Notes: generated by a model from the sequence alone, not told the origin. A DNA stretch of 64,000 nucleotides from Selaginella moellendorffii (GCF_000143415.4 NW_003314281.1:1366060-1430059), one strand, 5' to 3'; shown: positions 22,401 to 33,091, numbered from the stretch's first letter. Translations and numbers: made by a program.

Positions 22401-22523
22401 CACGGTCGCTACTTAACTGTAGGCACGAGATCTATGCTAAAAGCCTTCTGCGTTGCTGGCTCGTCAATAGCAGTCGGGCGAAAGAAGCCACGAGGAAGGC
22501 CTGCCATTGGAAAAGACCCCTGA
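19441..22523 (+). CDS. Tudor-like/RCC1-like protein with C-terminal AT-hook
   Basis: Fourteen exons (19441-19684, 19748-19788, 19844-19960, 20022-20149, 20193-20577, 20639-20823, 20879-21098, 21150-21350, 21397-21477, 21525-21673, 21721-21826, 21874-22011, 22063-22369, 22423-22523) give 800 residues. Two Tudor-like modules come first: KFGRKVYIGNVIGFDPERQW/YKVEYEDGDQEEL and FKGRNYIGKVIEFDPEAKFY/KVVYEDGDSEEL, followed by an RCC1-type beta-propeller (HHLAVLTAAGQVFVWRNKHG; HAIILTDDGRAWTWGRGYF; NFIALTDDGEVHQWTHGP). The end KKPRGRPAIG is an AT-hook core (RGRP), which binds the minor groove of AT-rich DNA. I infer a chromatin-associated role. The start is the first in-frame ATG; upstream sequence is open without ATG, so a 5' exon could be missing. 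Confidence 0.8.
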
Positions 22524-22697
22524 AGGTGGTGTACACTTCTTGTTGCTATTTCTTACTCTTCTTTTCCTCCAGGCAGAAGATTAGTATGTACAATACAGAT
22601 TGACTCATGGTGACTACTTTGTCCAGTTTTGTATGCAAAATTACAGCAATATAGAATTCAACTGACTGCTTTTGGCAAGCTCTTTGTATTTACTCAG

Positions 22698-24704
22698 CTA
22701 CCAACAATCGCGGCAAGAACAAAATCCGTTCTCGAAGTGGTGAAACCTGGTGGCGTCCCTGACAGCAATTTTTCTGTTTAAATGTTTGGACAGAAACTTG
22801 ATGACGTTATGGCAGTCCGAGCAGACTCTGAGGTTCTTGACGATGCAAAGAGACGCCTCGGGTGGAGTGTTGAGAACTCCAAAGGCAAGTGCAAGCTTTT
22901 CACTGTGGTAACTTAATGACTGCTCCGTTTCTTCTTCTTCCATTTCAGCTATCCTTGTGTCTGGAACGTACCCGGCCTCCTTCATCTTCTGGAACAGCCT
23001 CCTCAGCTCGTTATAAGCGTCATCTCTCCGTGGATGCGTCTCATCGAGTGAATAAAACTCGTTGGTCTGGCCTTTGATGGTGATTGTACTCTTTCCAGGT
23101 AGCTTCTTTCTGCACTTGATTCTTATCTGGTCTCTGAGTTTCATTTCCGCAGCTCTGTCCCCAGCGCTGGCGTAGATGTTGGACAGCATAACATAAGGTG
23201 CTGGATCTTTTATGGAGCTCTCGTCCAACTCAAAGAGATGGTTAGCAACCCGGCCTGCCCGTTTCAAGTCTCGGAAAGTCCGGCAAGCACTGAGTAAGCT
23301 CGTCCATGCTACAGCACCGGCTTTAAATGGCATTTTAGTGATGAGAGTTTCTGCGTCTTTCAGGTAGCCAGCCCGTCCAAGGAGGTCAATCGCGCACAGA
23401 AAGTGTGACTCGTTTGCAGTGACACCATAGTAGTCACCACTTACCAACGAGCTGAAGATATCAGAGCCTTCGTCGAACAAAGCGCCGTGGCTACAAGCAG
23501 AGAGAGTGTTGATCAGCGTTATCCCGTTGGGCTCCACTCCTGCTTGAACCATGATCCGGAAGATGTCTAGAGCTTCGGAGCTGTATCCATTCTGTGAGTA
23601 GGCCGCGATGATCGCTGTCCAAGATACTACGTCACGGTAAGTCATTTCAAGAAACGTTTGCCTTGCTAACTCCGGGAGACCGCACTTGCCGTACATGTTG
23701 CAGATTGAGTTGGCGACACTGATATCCTTGGCCAATGCTTCATCCATTCCGTCGCAAATGAACCTACCCAGTGAAGAAGCCGTGAGGTTCGCACAGGCAT
23801 CGAGCACGCTGCAGTAAGTCATCCTACTCGGCTGCAACCCTTCCAGGTCCATACGTCGAAAGAGCTCGAGAGCCTGCTTTGGACGTCCGTTCTGGCCGAA
23901 TCCAGCGATCATGGCATTCCAGGAAATGACACTTTTGTCCGGCATCTCCCGGAAAAGCTTCTCGGCCTCGTCAACGCGAGCGTTCTGAGCGAAAGCCGTG
24001 ACCATGGCATTCCAGGAGACAACAGTCCGGTCCTTCATGCTGTCGAACAAGCTCTTGGCCTCGGAGACGCAGCCATTGTAGCCGAGCGCAGAGATCATCA
24101 CGTTGTAGGAGGCGACGCTGGGCTCCGGCATCCTGTGAAACATCGACCTGGCCTCCTGGAGCTGGCCAGTATGAGCGTACAGAGAGATCATCGCGTTCCA
24201 GGCAATGGTGCTGGGCTCCCGGGTGGAATCAAACATCGACTTTGCTTCCTCCTTGTGCCCGGACTTGGCATACATGGTCACCATGGTTGTCCACGACGCA
24301 GAGGTCTTCCCGGGCATCCTCTCGAACAGCCGCCTCGCCTCGGGGATCCTCCCAGCGTTACCGTAAGCCGCGATCAACATGTTCCAGGAGAGGACCTTTG
24401 GACAGGCGACGGCGTCGAAGAGCTTGCGAGCATCTTCCAAGCTCCCGCAAGCCGAGTACATTTGGACGAGCTGGTTCTGGAGCTCCGGGTCGTGGTTGAG
24501 GCCTTGCTCCACGACCTGGGAGTGGAGGCGCTTACCTTCGGCAAGGGACTTTGACTTGGTGGCTCGTCCCAGCGCGTCGAGGAGGTTGGTCTTTGCGGCA
24601 AGATTTCTTACCGCCTCTGTTGCAGCTCCAGGCAATGCGGCCATGGTGCGGAGCCATCGCCTTTGGAGCTTCACGGCGCCCAACTCGCGCCTGCTTTGGA
24701 ACAT
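22698..24704 (-). CDS. DYW-class PPR protein, predicted organelle RNA editing factor
   Basis: Single exon, 668 residues from the ATG at 24704 (the frame is open a few codons further, but without ATG). Beyond an N-terminal region that may serve as transit peptide, tandem PLS-type pentatricopeptide repeats (VLSWNMLIAAYGNAGRIPEA, SASWTTMVTMYAKSGHKEEA and so on) are followed by E and DYW domains. The DYW domain has the deaminase zinc-site motif HSEKLA and CSDCHN, plus CSC near the end. Such proteins choose and deaminate cytidines in mitochondrial or chloroplast RNA; lycophyte organelles are edited very heavily. The final tripeptide is DCW instead of DYW. No intron. Confidence 0.93.
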   Translation of the reverse strand: MFQSRRELGAVKLQRRWLRTMAALPGAATEAVRNLAAKTNLLDALGRATKSKSLAEGKRLHSQVVEQGLNHDPELQNQLVQMYSACGSLEDARKLFDAVACPKVLSWNMLIAAYGNAGRIPEARRLFERMPGKTSASWTTMVTMYAKSGHKEEAKSMFDSTREPSTIAWNAMISLYAHTGQLQEARSMFHRMPEPSVASYNVMISALGYNGCVSEAKSLFDSMKDRTVVSWNAMVTAFAQNARVDEAEKLFREMPDKSVISWNAMIAGFGQNGRPKQALELFRRMDLEGLQPSRMTYCSVLDACANLTASSLGRFICDGMDEALAKDISVANSICNMYGKCGLPELARQTFLEMTYRDVVSWTAIIAAYSQNGYSSEALDIFRIMVQAGVEPNGITLINTLSACSHGALFDEGSDIFSSLVSGDYYGVTANESHFLCAIDLLGRAGYLKDAETLITKMPFKAGAVAWTSLLSACRTFRDLKRAGRVANHLFELDESSIKDPAPYVMLSNIYASAGDRAAEMKLRDQIRIKCRKKLPGKSTITIKGQTNEFYSLDETHPRRDDAYNELRRLFQKMKEAGYVPDTRIAEMEEEETEQSLSYHSEKLALAFGVLNTPPEASLCIVKNLRVCSDCHNVIKFLSKHLNRKIAVRDATRFHHFENGFCSCRDCW

Positions 24705-27700
24705 GCCTAAACCCTTGGAACTGAAACGAAATGGATCCAAGACGAAGCAGCTATATCAGGTGACTTCTTACTCAATGATTTATGTTTCGCTCACATGTTT
24801 CATCTTTGTCCGGATCATCTTCTTTCAGTTTTTTCTGTCCATGCATCAGCCTTTGTACATCAAATCAGTAATATCATCACTGCTCAGGAGATCGATATTG
24901 TCAAGTGCCGTACCCAAGATCGCGCTGGATCGCATTGAGGACGATCGTAAGAGTGGATGCCATGCTTCGCCATTCTGCCGCCATCCTAGTGCACCCGAGC
25001 AGAGGACTCTTTTTTGGGAAGATCCAGTGTACACGTTGTTCAACGAGGTCTGAGAACCCAGCCGAAATGATTGATCGAAAGAAAAAATAGGACCTATTGA
25101 AGTTTTCGTGGACAGACTCTGGAAAAAAAATGGAGGAGCTTTTTCTCTACTCTGACTACCTCAAAGAAGCGAGAGTTTTGAGTTAAATACCAGCAGTTCG
25201 ATTTTATTCGAACTTAAAGTTTGTAAGCCATCCACATATATAGATTCAACAACCAGCAGTGTCCCAAAATATTTTTCTTGAATTTTTATTTCCTCCAATA
25301 AAATTTTAAGGTTACGTATAATCCTCCTTTAAAAATGGTATGCCATTAATATACTTTTGGCCAACTCAACTAAATTCTTTTTGTTTTTTAAATTAACTAA
25401 CAACTGTGGTTAGAAAACATTATTTTAGTTGTCATAGTTTGGTACATTGAAAACTGGTATGCCGTGATTAGGTTTTGGAGTTGGAATAGGATAGTTGTTA
25501 TGTCCTATTTTAATGATATTGAAAAAAGAATTGAGGACAATTAAGATCATCACCTAATATAGTACCATAGTGTATTTATTTGTCACTGTGCTATTGTCCA
25601 AAAAGCCCTAGATAATTTATAAACTAAATTTGATCAATCTGGAAGAAAGTATGTTATTAATTTTTTGTTAACCAAGTATGCCCAGAAGTTGAGGAATATG
25701 CCAAGTGAATAATAATGAAACCAAGATCACAATGGCTAGAAATTGAAACTCCACTGAGACATTTAGATTGGAGAGGAAGAGAAAAATCATCTGATGAATA
25801 TTATACCACTTCCAAACTACTATTGGGTTCAATAACTAAAATTAAGAAAGACTAAAAATGAAGCAATGTAGAGGGTTTTAGTGATTCATGAAGAAGAAAT
25901 GAAGTCAAAACAAGAAAGAACAAAGGAGTTGTCTAGCTAAACAATCTTTAATTAGATTGTACTTTCATATTTCTTAAAACCTTATGTGCAACATCTACTA
26001 TGTGAATATAATGATAAAGTGCAAGACAAGGATACTACTTCTAAAGTTGGTCTATATCTCCACAAACATATAGAAGTAGTTCTTGATTTGACATTATTAT
26101 TTAGCATTATTATTTAGTATTAGAGAGATGCTATTGAAAAGTGGCTCTAATCTTCATAAGTATTGTGCCTTGCTTATATGTTAATTGTTCAAGAGCAGGC
26201 CCATTGAACAAGGAACAGAGGTTTTATGACAATGCTCTAACTGATATTTTTATGAATGATGTTATAGTGGACAACAAAGCTAATGATCCTCATGAGAAAT
26301 GTTGGATCTAAGTGAAAAAGTATGAGCTCTTTAACATTATCATGAAGGCCAAAACAAAAAGTATTCCTTAAGAGTTGTCTCATTCTATGAAATATTGGTG
26401 ACAACCATTTAGAACTCAAATGTTACATGCAAATTTGGAACCTTGATGCAAATGTTACAAATTGTTGATGGCAGTCCATTTATAAACATGTTGAAATCTT
26501 GAAAAATAAAATCCCTCTTCTCAAAAAGAGCAAAGAATCAAAAGAAGTATCTCAATAAAAAGAGATCAAATTAATCCCATAGTTGAAGTGCAATATCAAT
26601 TAGGCTACATAACAATCCAAAGCCTAACTTGGTTAAGGAATCCATGAAACTTAAACTATATGCTATTAAATTTTGTTGAGCTTAAAATTGGAAAACCACT
26701 ATTTTTGCTGAAGAACTTGCTAAAGGGTTAAGTGAAAAGCTATTTTGGATTGCTGCAAAAGTTCCATATGGCTTCCATGGAATATCAACATTTGACTAGA
26801 GCTGAAGAAGGGGATGTAAAAAACCATCAATCAAAAGTGTTTAAACTATCAAGAGTTAGTTATCAAGAGAAGAGAAGATGACAAAAATTATTAACAATAT
26901 ACTCAAAAAAGAGAAAAATGGATTTGTATTGAATATGTTGAGTAAAAAGTCCTAGAAACCTTACTTTTATCTCTAGAAATTAATCTGATCCAATCTCAAA
27001 TTAATCTATGAACCTAATTTGGATATGAGTCTATGCTAATCCTAGATGTTATCTATGTGTATTTCAATTCTTACATGACATGAAGAAGTCAATTGCTAAT
27101 TTAAATAGCCTTACAACTGCACAAAAGCAAGAAAAAGCATTGCTTAGTGATCATATAGTGACTAGATCCTTATGTGTACATATGTGTGTACTTCTACTCA
27201 CTTGGCTTCTCATCAAGATTGTTTTTTTCATGATACAAGGGTAACAAATCAACTAACATCAAATGATTGCTGATTCAAGTATTTTGAGTGTTTAAGCAAC
27301 AAGAGCTTTATGTGTCATGCTTTTTAAGCTTGCCTTTAGAGTATTGGCGGTGCCTTTTCAAAGCTATTAATTTTAAGATGCAAATGAGAATATTCTTTAC
27401 AGGGTGCAAACATTGTTTCTATTATAATAAAACATCTTTTAGAACTTATTTCTATTTATCTTGCTTTTATATAGTATGTAAATATATGCACTTGGATTGA
27501 TACAACACCTTTATATATCAGAAGAATTTTAGCTATAATATCCTACAATCATGTCACCTGCCCCTTGATAATATTAATTTTTTTTAAATAAAATCTTTCT
27601 ACTACATCTGTAGTTTTTGAACTTATGTAGATCATAAATAGATAGTGAACTATAGATGTTGCCAGCATATAGCAAACTTCATTACACACTATCACATTAA

Positions 27701-28772
27701 CCCAAAACCTTAATTTATATATAAAAGCCAATTAGTCTCATTATACTAATTATAGTATATGAAATTTCTTTAATGTCATTACAAGTTGTCAATGGTAGTT
27801 TCTTTGACTTAGTTGTTATATAAATCAATGTTACACATAAAGATCCACCAGCAATATACACAACCACAAGCAATCCTGGCCAAGATCTTTTACAGAGTTA
27901 TGGCGGTAATAAATAAAGGAGTGGTTTGAGGCTGCATTGCAAGGGATGAACCACACTAAATTACCAAACTCCAACTTCTAAGTTTATAATCCTCAGGTTG
28001 TGGAAGAATAGTGGTGTCAATTATACTCTTCTGTCAATTTAAGTTAGTGATTTTAAGTTGATGAGGGCTTTTCTATTGTCAACTTCTAATAACAAATATG
28101 CCTAGGTGTAAGGCAATTGCAATTAGTATTGGGCACTTTCTCCATAATCAAGTGGTATTCTAGTATTCAAATGAGGATGCTGATACTCTCCTATATTTAT
28201 GGTCTAAGCATTTCATGTTTTACATCTTGACATTTTGACATTTATATACTACACAACTATTTATGATTCATAAACACAGCTTTCAAGAAGATAATTTCAA
28301 AATACTGATAATCTAATATTATAAGTAGAGTTATATTTTTTAGCCTTACTCTTTGAATATTTTCTTAACCTCATGTTGGGAGGAATCCTGATATATATAC
28401 TGATGAGGATTATAATTCACCCATATATTAAATATAAGAGAATGTCAAAAGTGTAAGTAACTAAAGAGAAGAATTTGAGAGATGATCTATTATGTGGTTA
28501 AGTTTACATGAGTTCAACTTTTCTTTTTAGAAATGGTGCATATATAAATGAAAAAGGATAAAACTAAATTGCACTTTATGGTTCTTTGGAATGGAACAAT
28601 AACAGTTCATAATAATACATCTAAGAAACAAAAGCAAAATTAGGCAGAGTGATGCCCTTTATATATCACTATCTATCTTTGAGCAGCTAGAGACAGCTTG
28701 CCCTAGGGCAGGAGTGTAACCGGGTTGACACACAATTCTGAAGTTAATTATATTGAATAAATAACATCTAGA
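24705..28772. other. AT-rich intergenic region without intact genes
   Basis: The first 350 bp (24705-25090) have gene-like composition and are probably the 5' leader and promoter of the PPR gene. From 25.1 to 28.7 kb the sequence is strongly AT-rich with stops in all frames. Some stretches look like former protein-coding DNA that lost C and G (for example 26.2-26.8 kb on the plus strand), most easily explained as methylated transposon DNA decayed by deamination. I find no terminal repeats or conserved domain and name no family. Confidence 0.4.
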
Positions 28773-29681
28773 TTAAAAACATAGAATTTCTTTCTTTCTT
28801 TTAATTATATCAAATAAACATATAGATCCAGAATTTCGTATAGCTAAACAAACCCTTCCATACATATTGCAATTTGAACAAAGCATTTTTGTTGACCATA
28901 CAATGTTTTTAATACCTTGTATAACAGCATTTCCACTTGATTTTATTTGCAAATAACAATTAGTGTCTTTACTTCTTGTAAAACTCTCCCAGATTACTTT
29001 TTTTGGTAAATACTTTTTATCATATAATTTAAGGTCACAATTCGATTCCATTGTCATTATATATCTGTTATTTAAGGAATGCAAACTATTCCCTTCAGGG
29101 AGATAAGTTCCAAAAAACTGATCAGGACCACTTATAAGTTGATAAGTATAAGGCCAACAAGTATTTGACCCAATATCAAAATTATTACTTATTATATGGG
29201 GCAAAATGAGTGGGGGATCAGTATGAGGATCTCTTGTAGCTTCTCCATTATTTATATATTCAAGCTCATAATTTTCAGAAGTAATAGTAAGATGACCCCA
29301 TGCATTTAATAATGCTTCTCTTATAAATGTTGAATATAATTCTTGTATTCCTTTATATAATTGCTTACTAGTAATTTGGATGACGGAATCAGGATCCATA
29401 GAACAAGTATGATAACCCGCAGCTGATTCACTAAATGTACGAATAATAATTTTTGTATTAGGAACATTTTCAATATCACTCATACCCATTGCACCTAATT
29501 CATAATTCTCATTTCCATTGTATAATCCCTCAAGTAGCGCAACAACAGTGTTTATGATAGTTCTAATATGAGAATCAGAAAGATGACCGTGCTTATTACA
29601 AACTCTAACAAACTGAGACTGAAGATTATCACATAAAATCAGAAATACAATAAGAACAAATATCCATTTCCACTTCATCAT
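28773..29681 (-). CDS. Secreted protein with C-terminal bulb-lectin-like domain (copy A)
   Basis: Single-exon, 302 residues from the ATG at 29681 that matches the start of copy C (an upstream ATG at 29729 is also in frame). The first 23 residues (MMKWKWIFVLIVFLILCDNL) are a clear signal peptide. The central part (residues 25-185) has four conserved Cys between the three copies, but no family I recognise. The last 110 residues resemble a B-type (mannose-binding) lectin: TMESNCDLKLYD, NCYLQIKSSGNAVIQ, VCLAIRNSGSICLFD; the sugar-binding QxDxNxVxY pattern is degenerate in each, so sugar binding is doubtful. The coding sequence is AT-rich, unlike nearby PPR genes. The adjacent PPR copy upstream is broken. 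Confidence 0.7.
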   Translation of the reverse strand: MMKWKWIFVLIVFLILCDNLQSQFVRVCNKHGHLSDSHIRTIINTVVALLEGLYNGNENYELGAMGMSDIENVPNTKIIIRTFSESAAGYHTCSMDPDSVIQITSKQLYKGIQELYSTFIREALLNAWGHLTITSENYELEYINNGEATRDPHTDPPLILPHIISNNFDIGSNTCWPYTYQLISGPDQFFGTYLPEGNSLHSLNNRYIMTMESNCDLKLYDKKYLPKKVIWESFTRSKDTNCYLQIKSSGNAVIQGIKNIVWSTKMLCSNCNMYGRVCLAIRNSGSICLFDIIKRKKEILCF

Positions 29682-29794
29682 CAACAGACAATTATTTACT
29701 TGTAAGCAATTATAAAAGCCAAAAAGCATAGAATCCTTTTATGTCATTTTGCCGTCTAGCAACAACTATACTATTGGGGAGATGGCGGCCAGAT

Positions 29795-30410
29795 GGCAAT
29801 CCACAAAGTCTATCTTTCTTAACCACAGCACAATGCTCCCGAAAATTATATCTCCTCGCTCAAGAATGGCTGTTGTATAGATTGGACACTGCCACATATA
29901 GAGATCCATCACTACCACTCAGCCACGAGCACTTCCAGCAGCAGCTCCACTCTTATGGGTTTTGCATGCATCCAGAAGCGCCATCCGCACCTGCGACCAT
30001 CTTGAATGGCATGCTTGTCCGCCACACTTGTAGTGCTCCGCCGCCAGATGTATCCTGTGATCGCATCTCATCGCCATGAAGCACTCCCAGAAGAAACCCC
30101 GAGTAGCTGCACGCCCCAGGGATGTTCGTGAAGGCCACCGCATCAAGATGGATCCCCTTCCAAGAACAGCTCTCCATCGCCTGCCAGCCATGCCGGTGCT
30201 AGGCATAGATTGCAATCCAGGAGATCTTGTCCTTGATCCGATCAAACAGGCGATCACATCCCCAAACCATGCGTAGAGATTGACGAGTGTCGTGCCGACG
30301 TTCCGGTCCAGACCGGACTGGATCGCCTCGTCGCGAACGAGTGCGCCAGAAGCCAGATCGTGCAAGCGGCGAGAGAGTGGAAGTGGCTCTGGGATTCATT
30401 TTGGGCTTCA
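29795..30410 (-). pseudogene. PPR gene fragment (cassette copy A)
   Basis: Minus-strand remains of the C-terminal third of the PPR protein intact at 43082-44689: LASGALVRDEAIQSGLDR, LVNLYAWFGDVIA, WECFMAMRCDH, MALLDACKTHKSG appear in order but in shifting frames with deletions. The 3' flank with the sequence up to lectin copy A is also shared, showing that lectin and PPR were copied together. The N-terminal two thirds are absent. Confidence 0.8.
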
Positions 30411-30458
30411 CTGTATTCCAAGTTTAATTTCTATGTCAATTGTATTTGTAAGTGTTAA

Positions 30459-30820
30459 TTAAAAACACTGAAGTATTTTCTTTCTTTTAATTATATCAAA
30501 TAAACATATAGATCCAGAATTTAGTATAGCTAAACAAACCCTTCCATACATATTGCAATTTGAACAAAGCTTTTTTGTTGACCATACAATGTTTTTAATA
30601 CCTTGTATAACAGCATTTCCGCTTGTTTTTATTTGCAAATAACAATTAGTGTCTTTATTTCTTGTAAAACTTTCCCATAATACTTTTCTTGGTAAATAAT
30701 TTTTATCATATAATTTAAGGTCACAATTTGATTCCATTGTCAATATATATCTGTGATTTAAAGAATGCAAACTATTCCCTTCAGGGAGATAAGTTCCAAA
30801 AAACTGATCAGGACCACTTA
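30459..30820 (-). pseudogene. Lectin-like gene copy B, 3' half (split by Helitron)
   Basis: Encodes the lectin-like C-terminus up to the stop at 30459 (TMESNCDLKLYDKNYLPRKV, NCYLQIKTSGNAVIQ). Homology with copies A and C stops exactly at 30820, where the Helitron begins, and resumes at 37105. Confidence 0.9.
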
Positions 30821-30930
30821 TCTATAATAATAAGAACGAAGAACCCACACCCCCGCAGCCGTCCGATCCCGGGCCTCTATAATAATAAGAACGAAGAACC
30901 CACACCCCCGCAGCCGTCCGATCCCGGGCC
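30821..30930. repeat. 55-bp tandem duplication of the Helitron 5' end
   Basis: The unit starting TCTATAATAATAAGAACGAA and ending GATCCCGGGCC occupies 30821-30875 and is repeated without change at 30876-30930. Each copy starts with the TC dinucleotide expected of a Helitron left end, so either could act as the 5' terminus. Confidence 0.9.
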
Positions 30931-31309
30931 CGGGGCAGCCTCGGAAGCCATGGTCCTCGGGAAGGGGAGGCCAGCCTAGGCTCGGGCCATGGCCAATGGC
31001 CATGGTTAGCGGGAATATGGGCTTAATGTTGTGGCGGCCAATGGGTGGGATGCACGTGTGGCCAGGAAGGGAAGAGGGCGTGGTGACAGGTGTTATGCCA
31101 TGCACTCCTAGGGTTCCATGGCTGCTCGGTTGTGTGGGCATTCCTGTGAGAGCCTGTGCGTGGTTAGTAACAGGGGCGAGCAGAATGGTAGTCGGGCACA
31201 CAATCCAGGCTCCTCTCGGGATCAACTCAGGACTGTGAGAGGCAAATTGGCTCATCTCCAACTCAGCAAAGCTTTGATCCCTGTTCGCCACTGCCTCACG
31301 AGCTCTTTG

Positions 31310-31950
31310 GCCTACAGGAAAGCAATTATCAAGGACACTCCCTCTTCATTCCCGAGACTTGGGTCACAGTCGAGCCCCGTGCCGATGCGTTTGTCATCAG
31401 CATCGGTGACACATTCCAGGTAAACAGAGCGAGAATTCTTTTGTTTCTGCTCTTCCCTCTCCTCTCCCTCCTCGCAGCGCTATAGCTGGTTGTAGATGGT
31501 GGTGCTCTTCTTTTTTCCTTTTCTTTTTATAAAACATCTCTCACGCAGCTTTCTCTTCGTCACAGGCACTGTGCAACCATCGCTACAAGAGTGCCAAGCA
31601 CCGCGCAGTGATCCATGCCACCCGAGCCAGGCACTCGCTGGTTTTCTTCATCAACCCGGGGCTGGACATGGTGATCCGGCCGATTCCAGAGCTGGTGGTC
31701 AAGAGCAAAGAAGACGAAGAGCAAGATCGCAAGAGGCCGTGCGTGGAGTTTACTTGGGGGCAGCTGCTAGAATTCACCCAGAAGCACTATAGAACCGATG
31801 TCCACACGCCGGACGCGTTTGAGAGCTACTTGAGGAAAACGAGCCAAGCAGCGTGAGGACGGACAGGGAAGAACGAATGTAAATTTGCCAAAGATCATCG
31901 AGCAGAGGAGGAGCCTACAGGAAAGCAATTATCAAGGACACTCCCTCTTC
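31310..31950. repeat. 38-bp direct repeats flanking a captured gene fragment
   Basis: The 38 bp at 31310-31347 (starting GCCTACAGGAAAGCAATTAT) recur exactly at 31913-31950. Between them lies the dioxygenase fragment. The pattern suggests that this host DNA was pasted into the Helitron with duplication of 38 bp of element sequence, as in synthesis-dependent repair, rather than by simple end joining. Confidence 0.85.
31348..31856 (+). pseudogene. Captured fragment of a 2-oxoglutarate/Fe(II) dioxygenase gene
   Basis: Two exon pieces joined by an intact GT-AG intron: 31348-31419 (IPETWVTVEPRADAFVISIG, then DTFQ) and 31566-31856 (ALCNHRYKSAKHRAVIHATR, RHSLVFFINPGLD, ending at a TGA). This is the C-terminal half of a plant 2OG dioxygenase, closest in pattern to gibberellin oxidases, including the second iron-binding His and the RxS motif that binds 2-oxoglutarate. 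The HxD half is missing, so it cannot be a working enzyme. The GC-rich, host-like composition contrasts with the AT-rich Helitron genes. Confidence 0.85.
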
Positions 31951-32387
31951 AACCCCGGATTCTCTCGAGGCATCCCTTCCTGGTGAGGGATTGTTGTTTC
32001 AGCACATGCTCGGGACCAACTCCGTTTGTAGGAACCAGGTGTTTCGAGTTGACGTAGGGCTGTCGAGTGGCTAGCCAACACTGCTCCTGAAGTTTTGGAA
32101 ATCTGACACGGCACTAATGTCTGGTTTCTCTCGAAAGAGAAGGAGAAGCCACCGCAAGCATCGCCTGGTTTAGCTTCGTTTTTAGATCGAGGTAAGTCGT
32201 CAGTTTGAATATCTTTGTATTCTATGATGTGTAGCAAGTGTTGGGAAAGGATGGGAAAGCTGGCATCAATCGGTTTGTTGCAGTAGCCCATGGATAAAAC
32301 TGTAGTTCGTGGATAGATGTATGACATTATAGTCAGCATTCCAGAATCAATCCTAAGATAAATTTGTTTAGAATGATCATGTTAAAA

Positions 32388-32472
32388 TAAATGGTGGCGC
32401 AGTTGGTCAGCGCGTAGGTCTCATAGCTGCTGAGAAATCCTGAGGTCGAGAGTTTGAGCCTCTCTCATCCCA
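32388..32472 (+). pseudogene. tRNA-Met (elongator) pseudogene with intron
   Basis: The D arm GGCGCAGTTGGTCAGCGCG, anticodon arm with CAT followed by an intron-like insert (AGCTGCTGAGAA) and T arm CGAGAGTTTGAGCCTCTC match the intron-containing plant elongator tRNA-Met. Three of seven acceptor pairs are lost (TAAATGG opposite TCATCCC), and the B box has T where C is expected (GTTTGA). It may be a dead gene carried by the Helitron, or the head of a SINE; no SINE tail is evident. Confidence 0.7.
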
Positions 32473-32682
32473 TTGTTTTCAAGTTTGGTCTGAAAAGAAA
32501 CTTGGATCATTAATGACATGTTAAGTTCAAACAAAAACTAACAAAATTCACCTACATTGTCCAGAGTTTAATCAAGCCTGCAAATGATGGAACTGGCTGA
32601 GGAGAAAAGGAGTTGTTTCCAACGCTTCTGTTATGCATACACACATGCATCAGGTCAACTCCAAATTAAGAAGAAATATTAC

Positions 32683-32998
32683 ATTAGTTGGAGAGCTCTC
32701 AACCCGCTTAGATCAGGTAACGTTCCAGTAAAAGCGTTATCATTGATGTGTCTGTAAATGAAACAAAACTTGAGTACAAAGTAGTTACCATATTAGCTAT
32801 TTACATTTCAAAGAGGGTTGATATCCGCCCCAAACTGCTCAGCAGTGATCCAGCAAATCGATTTTTGTCAAGTCTCCTGAAAATACACTATTACACGAGA
32901 TTGTATTCTAGCCATCAACGGCTTACATGATGGTCAGCTTGGAAAAGTTTCCAATTTCATCGGGAACTTCTCCAGAGAAGCCATTATTGTCCAGTAAC
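32683..32998 (-). pseudogene. Captured exons of a leucine-rich-repeat (receptor-kinase-like) gene
   Basis: Three small exons on the minus strand (32998-32927, 32876-32805, 32751-32683; 72, 72 and 69 bp), each one LRR unit: LLDNNGFSGEVPDEIGNFSK, RLDKNRFAGSLLSSLGRIST, HINDNAFTGTLPDLSGLRAL. Each has a recognisable donor and acceptor, with introns of 50-53 bp. One-LRR exons of 72 bp are typical of plant LRR receptor kinases. The kinase and the rest are absent, so this is a captured fragment. Confidence 0.82.
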
Positions 32999-33091
32999 CT
33001 GAAGGACAACAGGTCCAAAAACCTCCAAGAAAATGAGAAAGATACATAAAAGTGCTTGAGTTCAGGTAAGAAACATATTTCTGGCGCATCC

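Noticed and set aside
24705-28772. Organelle-derived DNA insertion in the AT-rich stretch
   Set aside because: No organelle gene, rRNA or tRNA sequence is recognisable; stops and composition fit decayed transposon DNA better.
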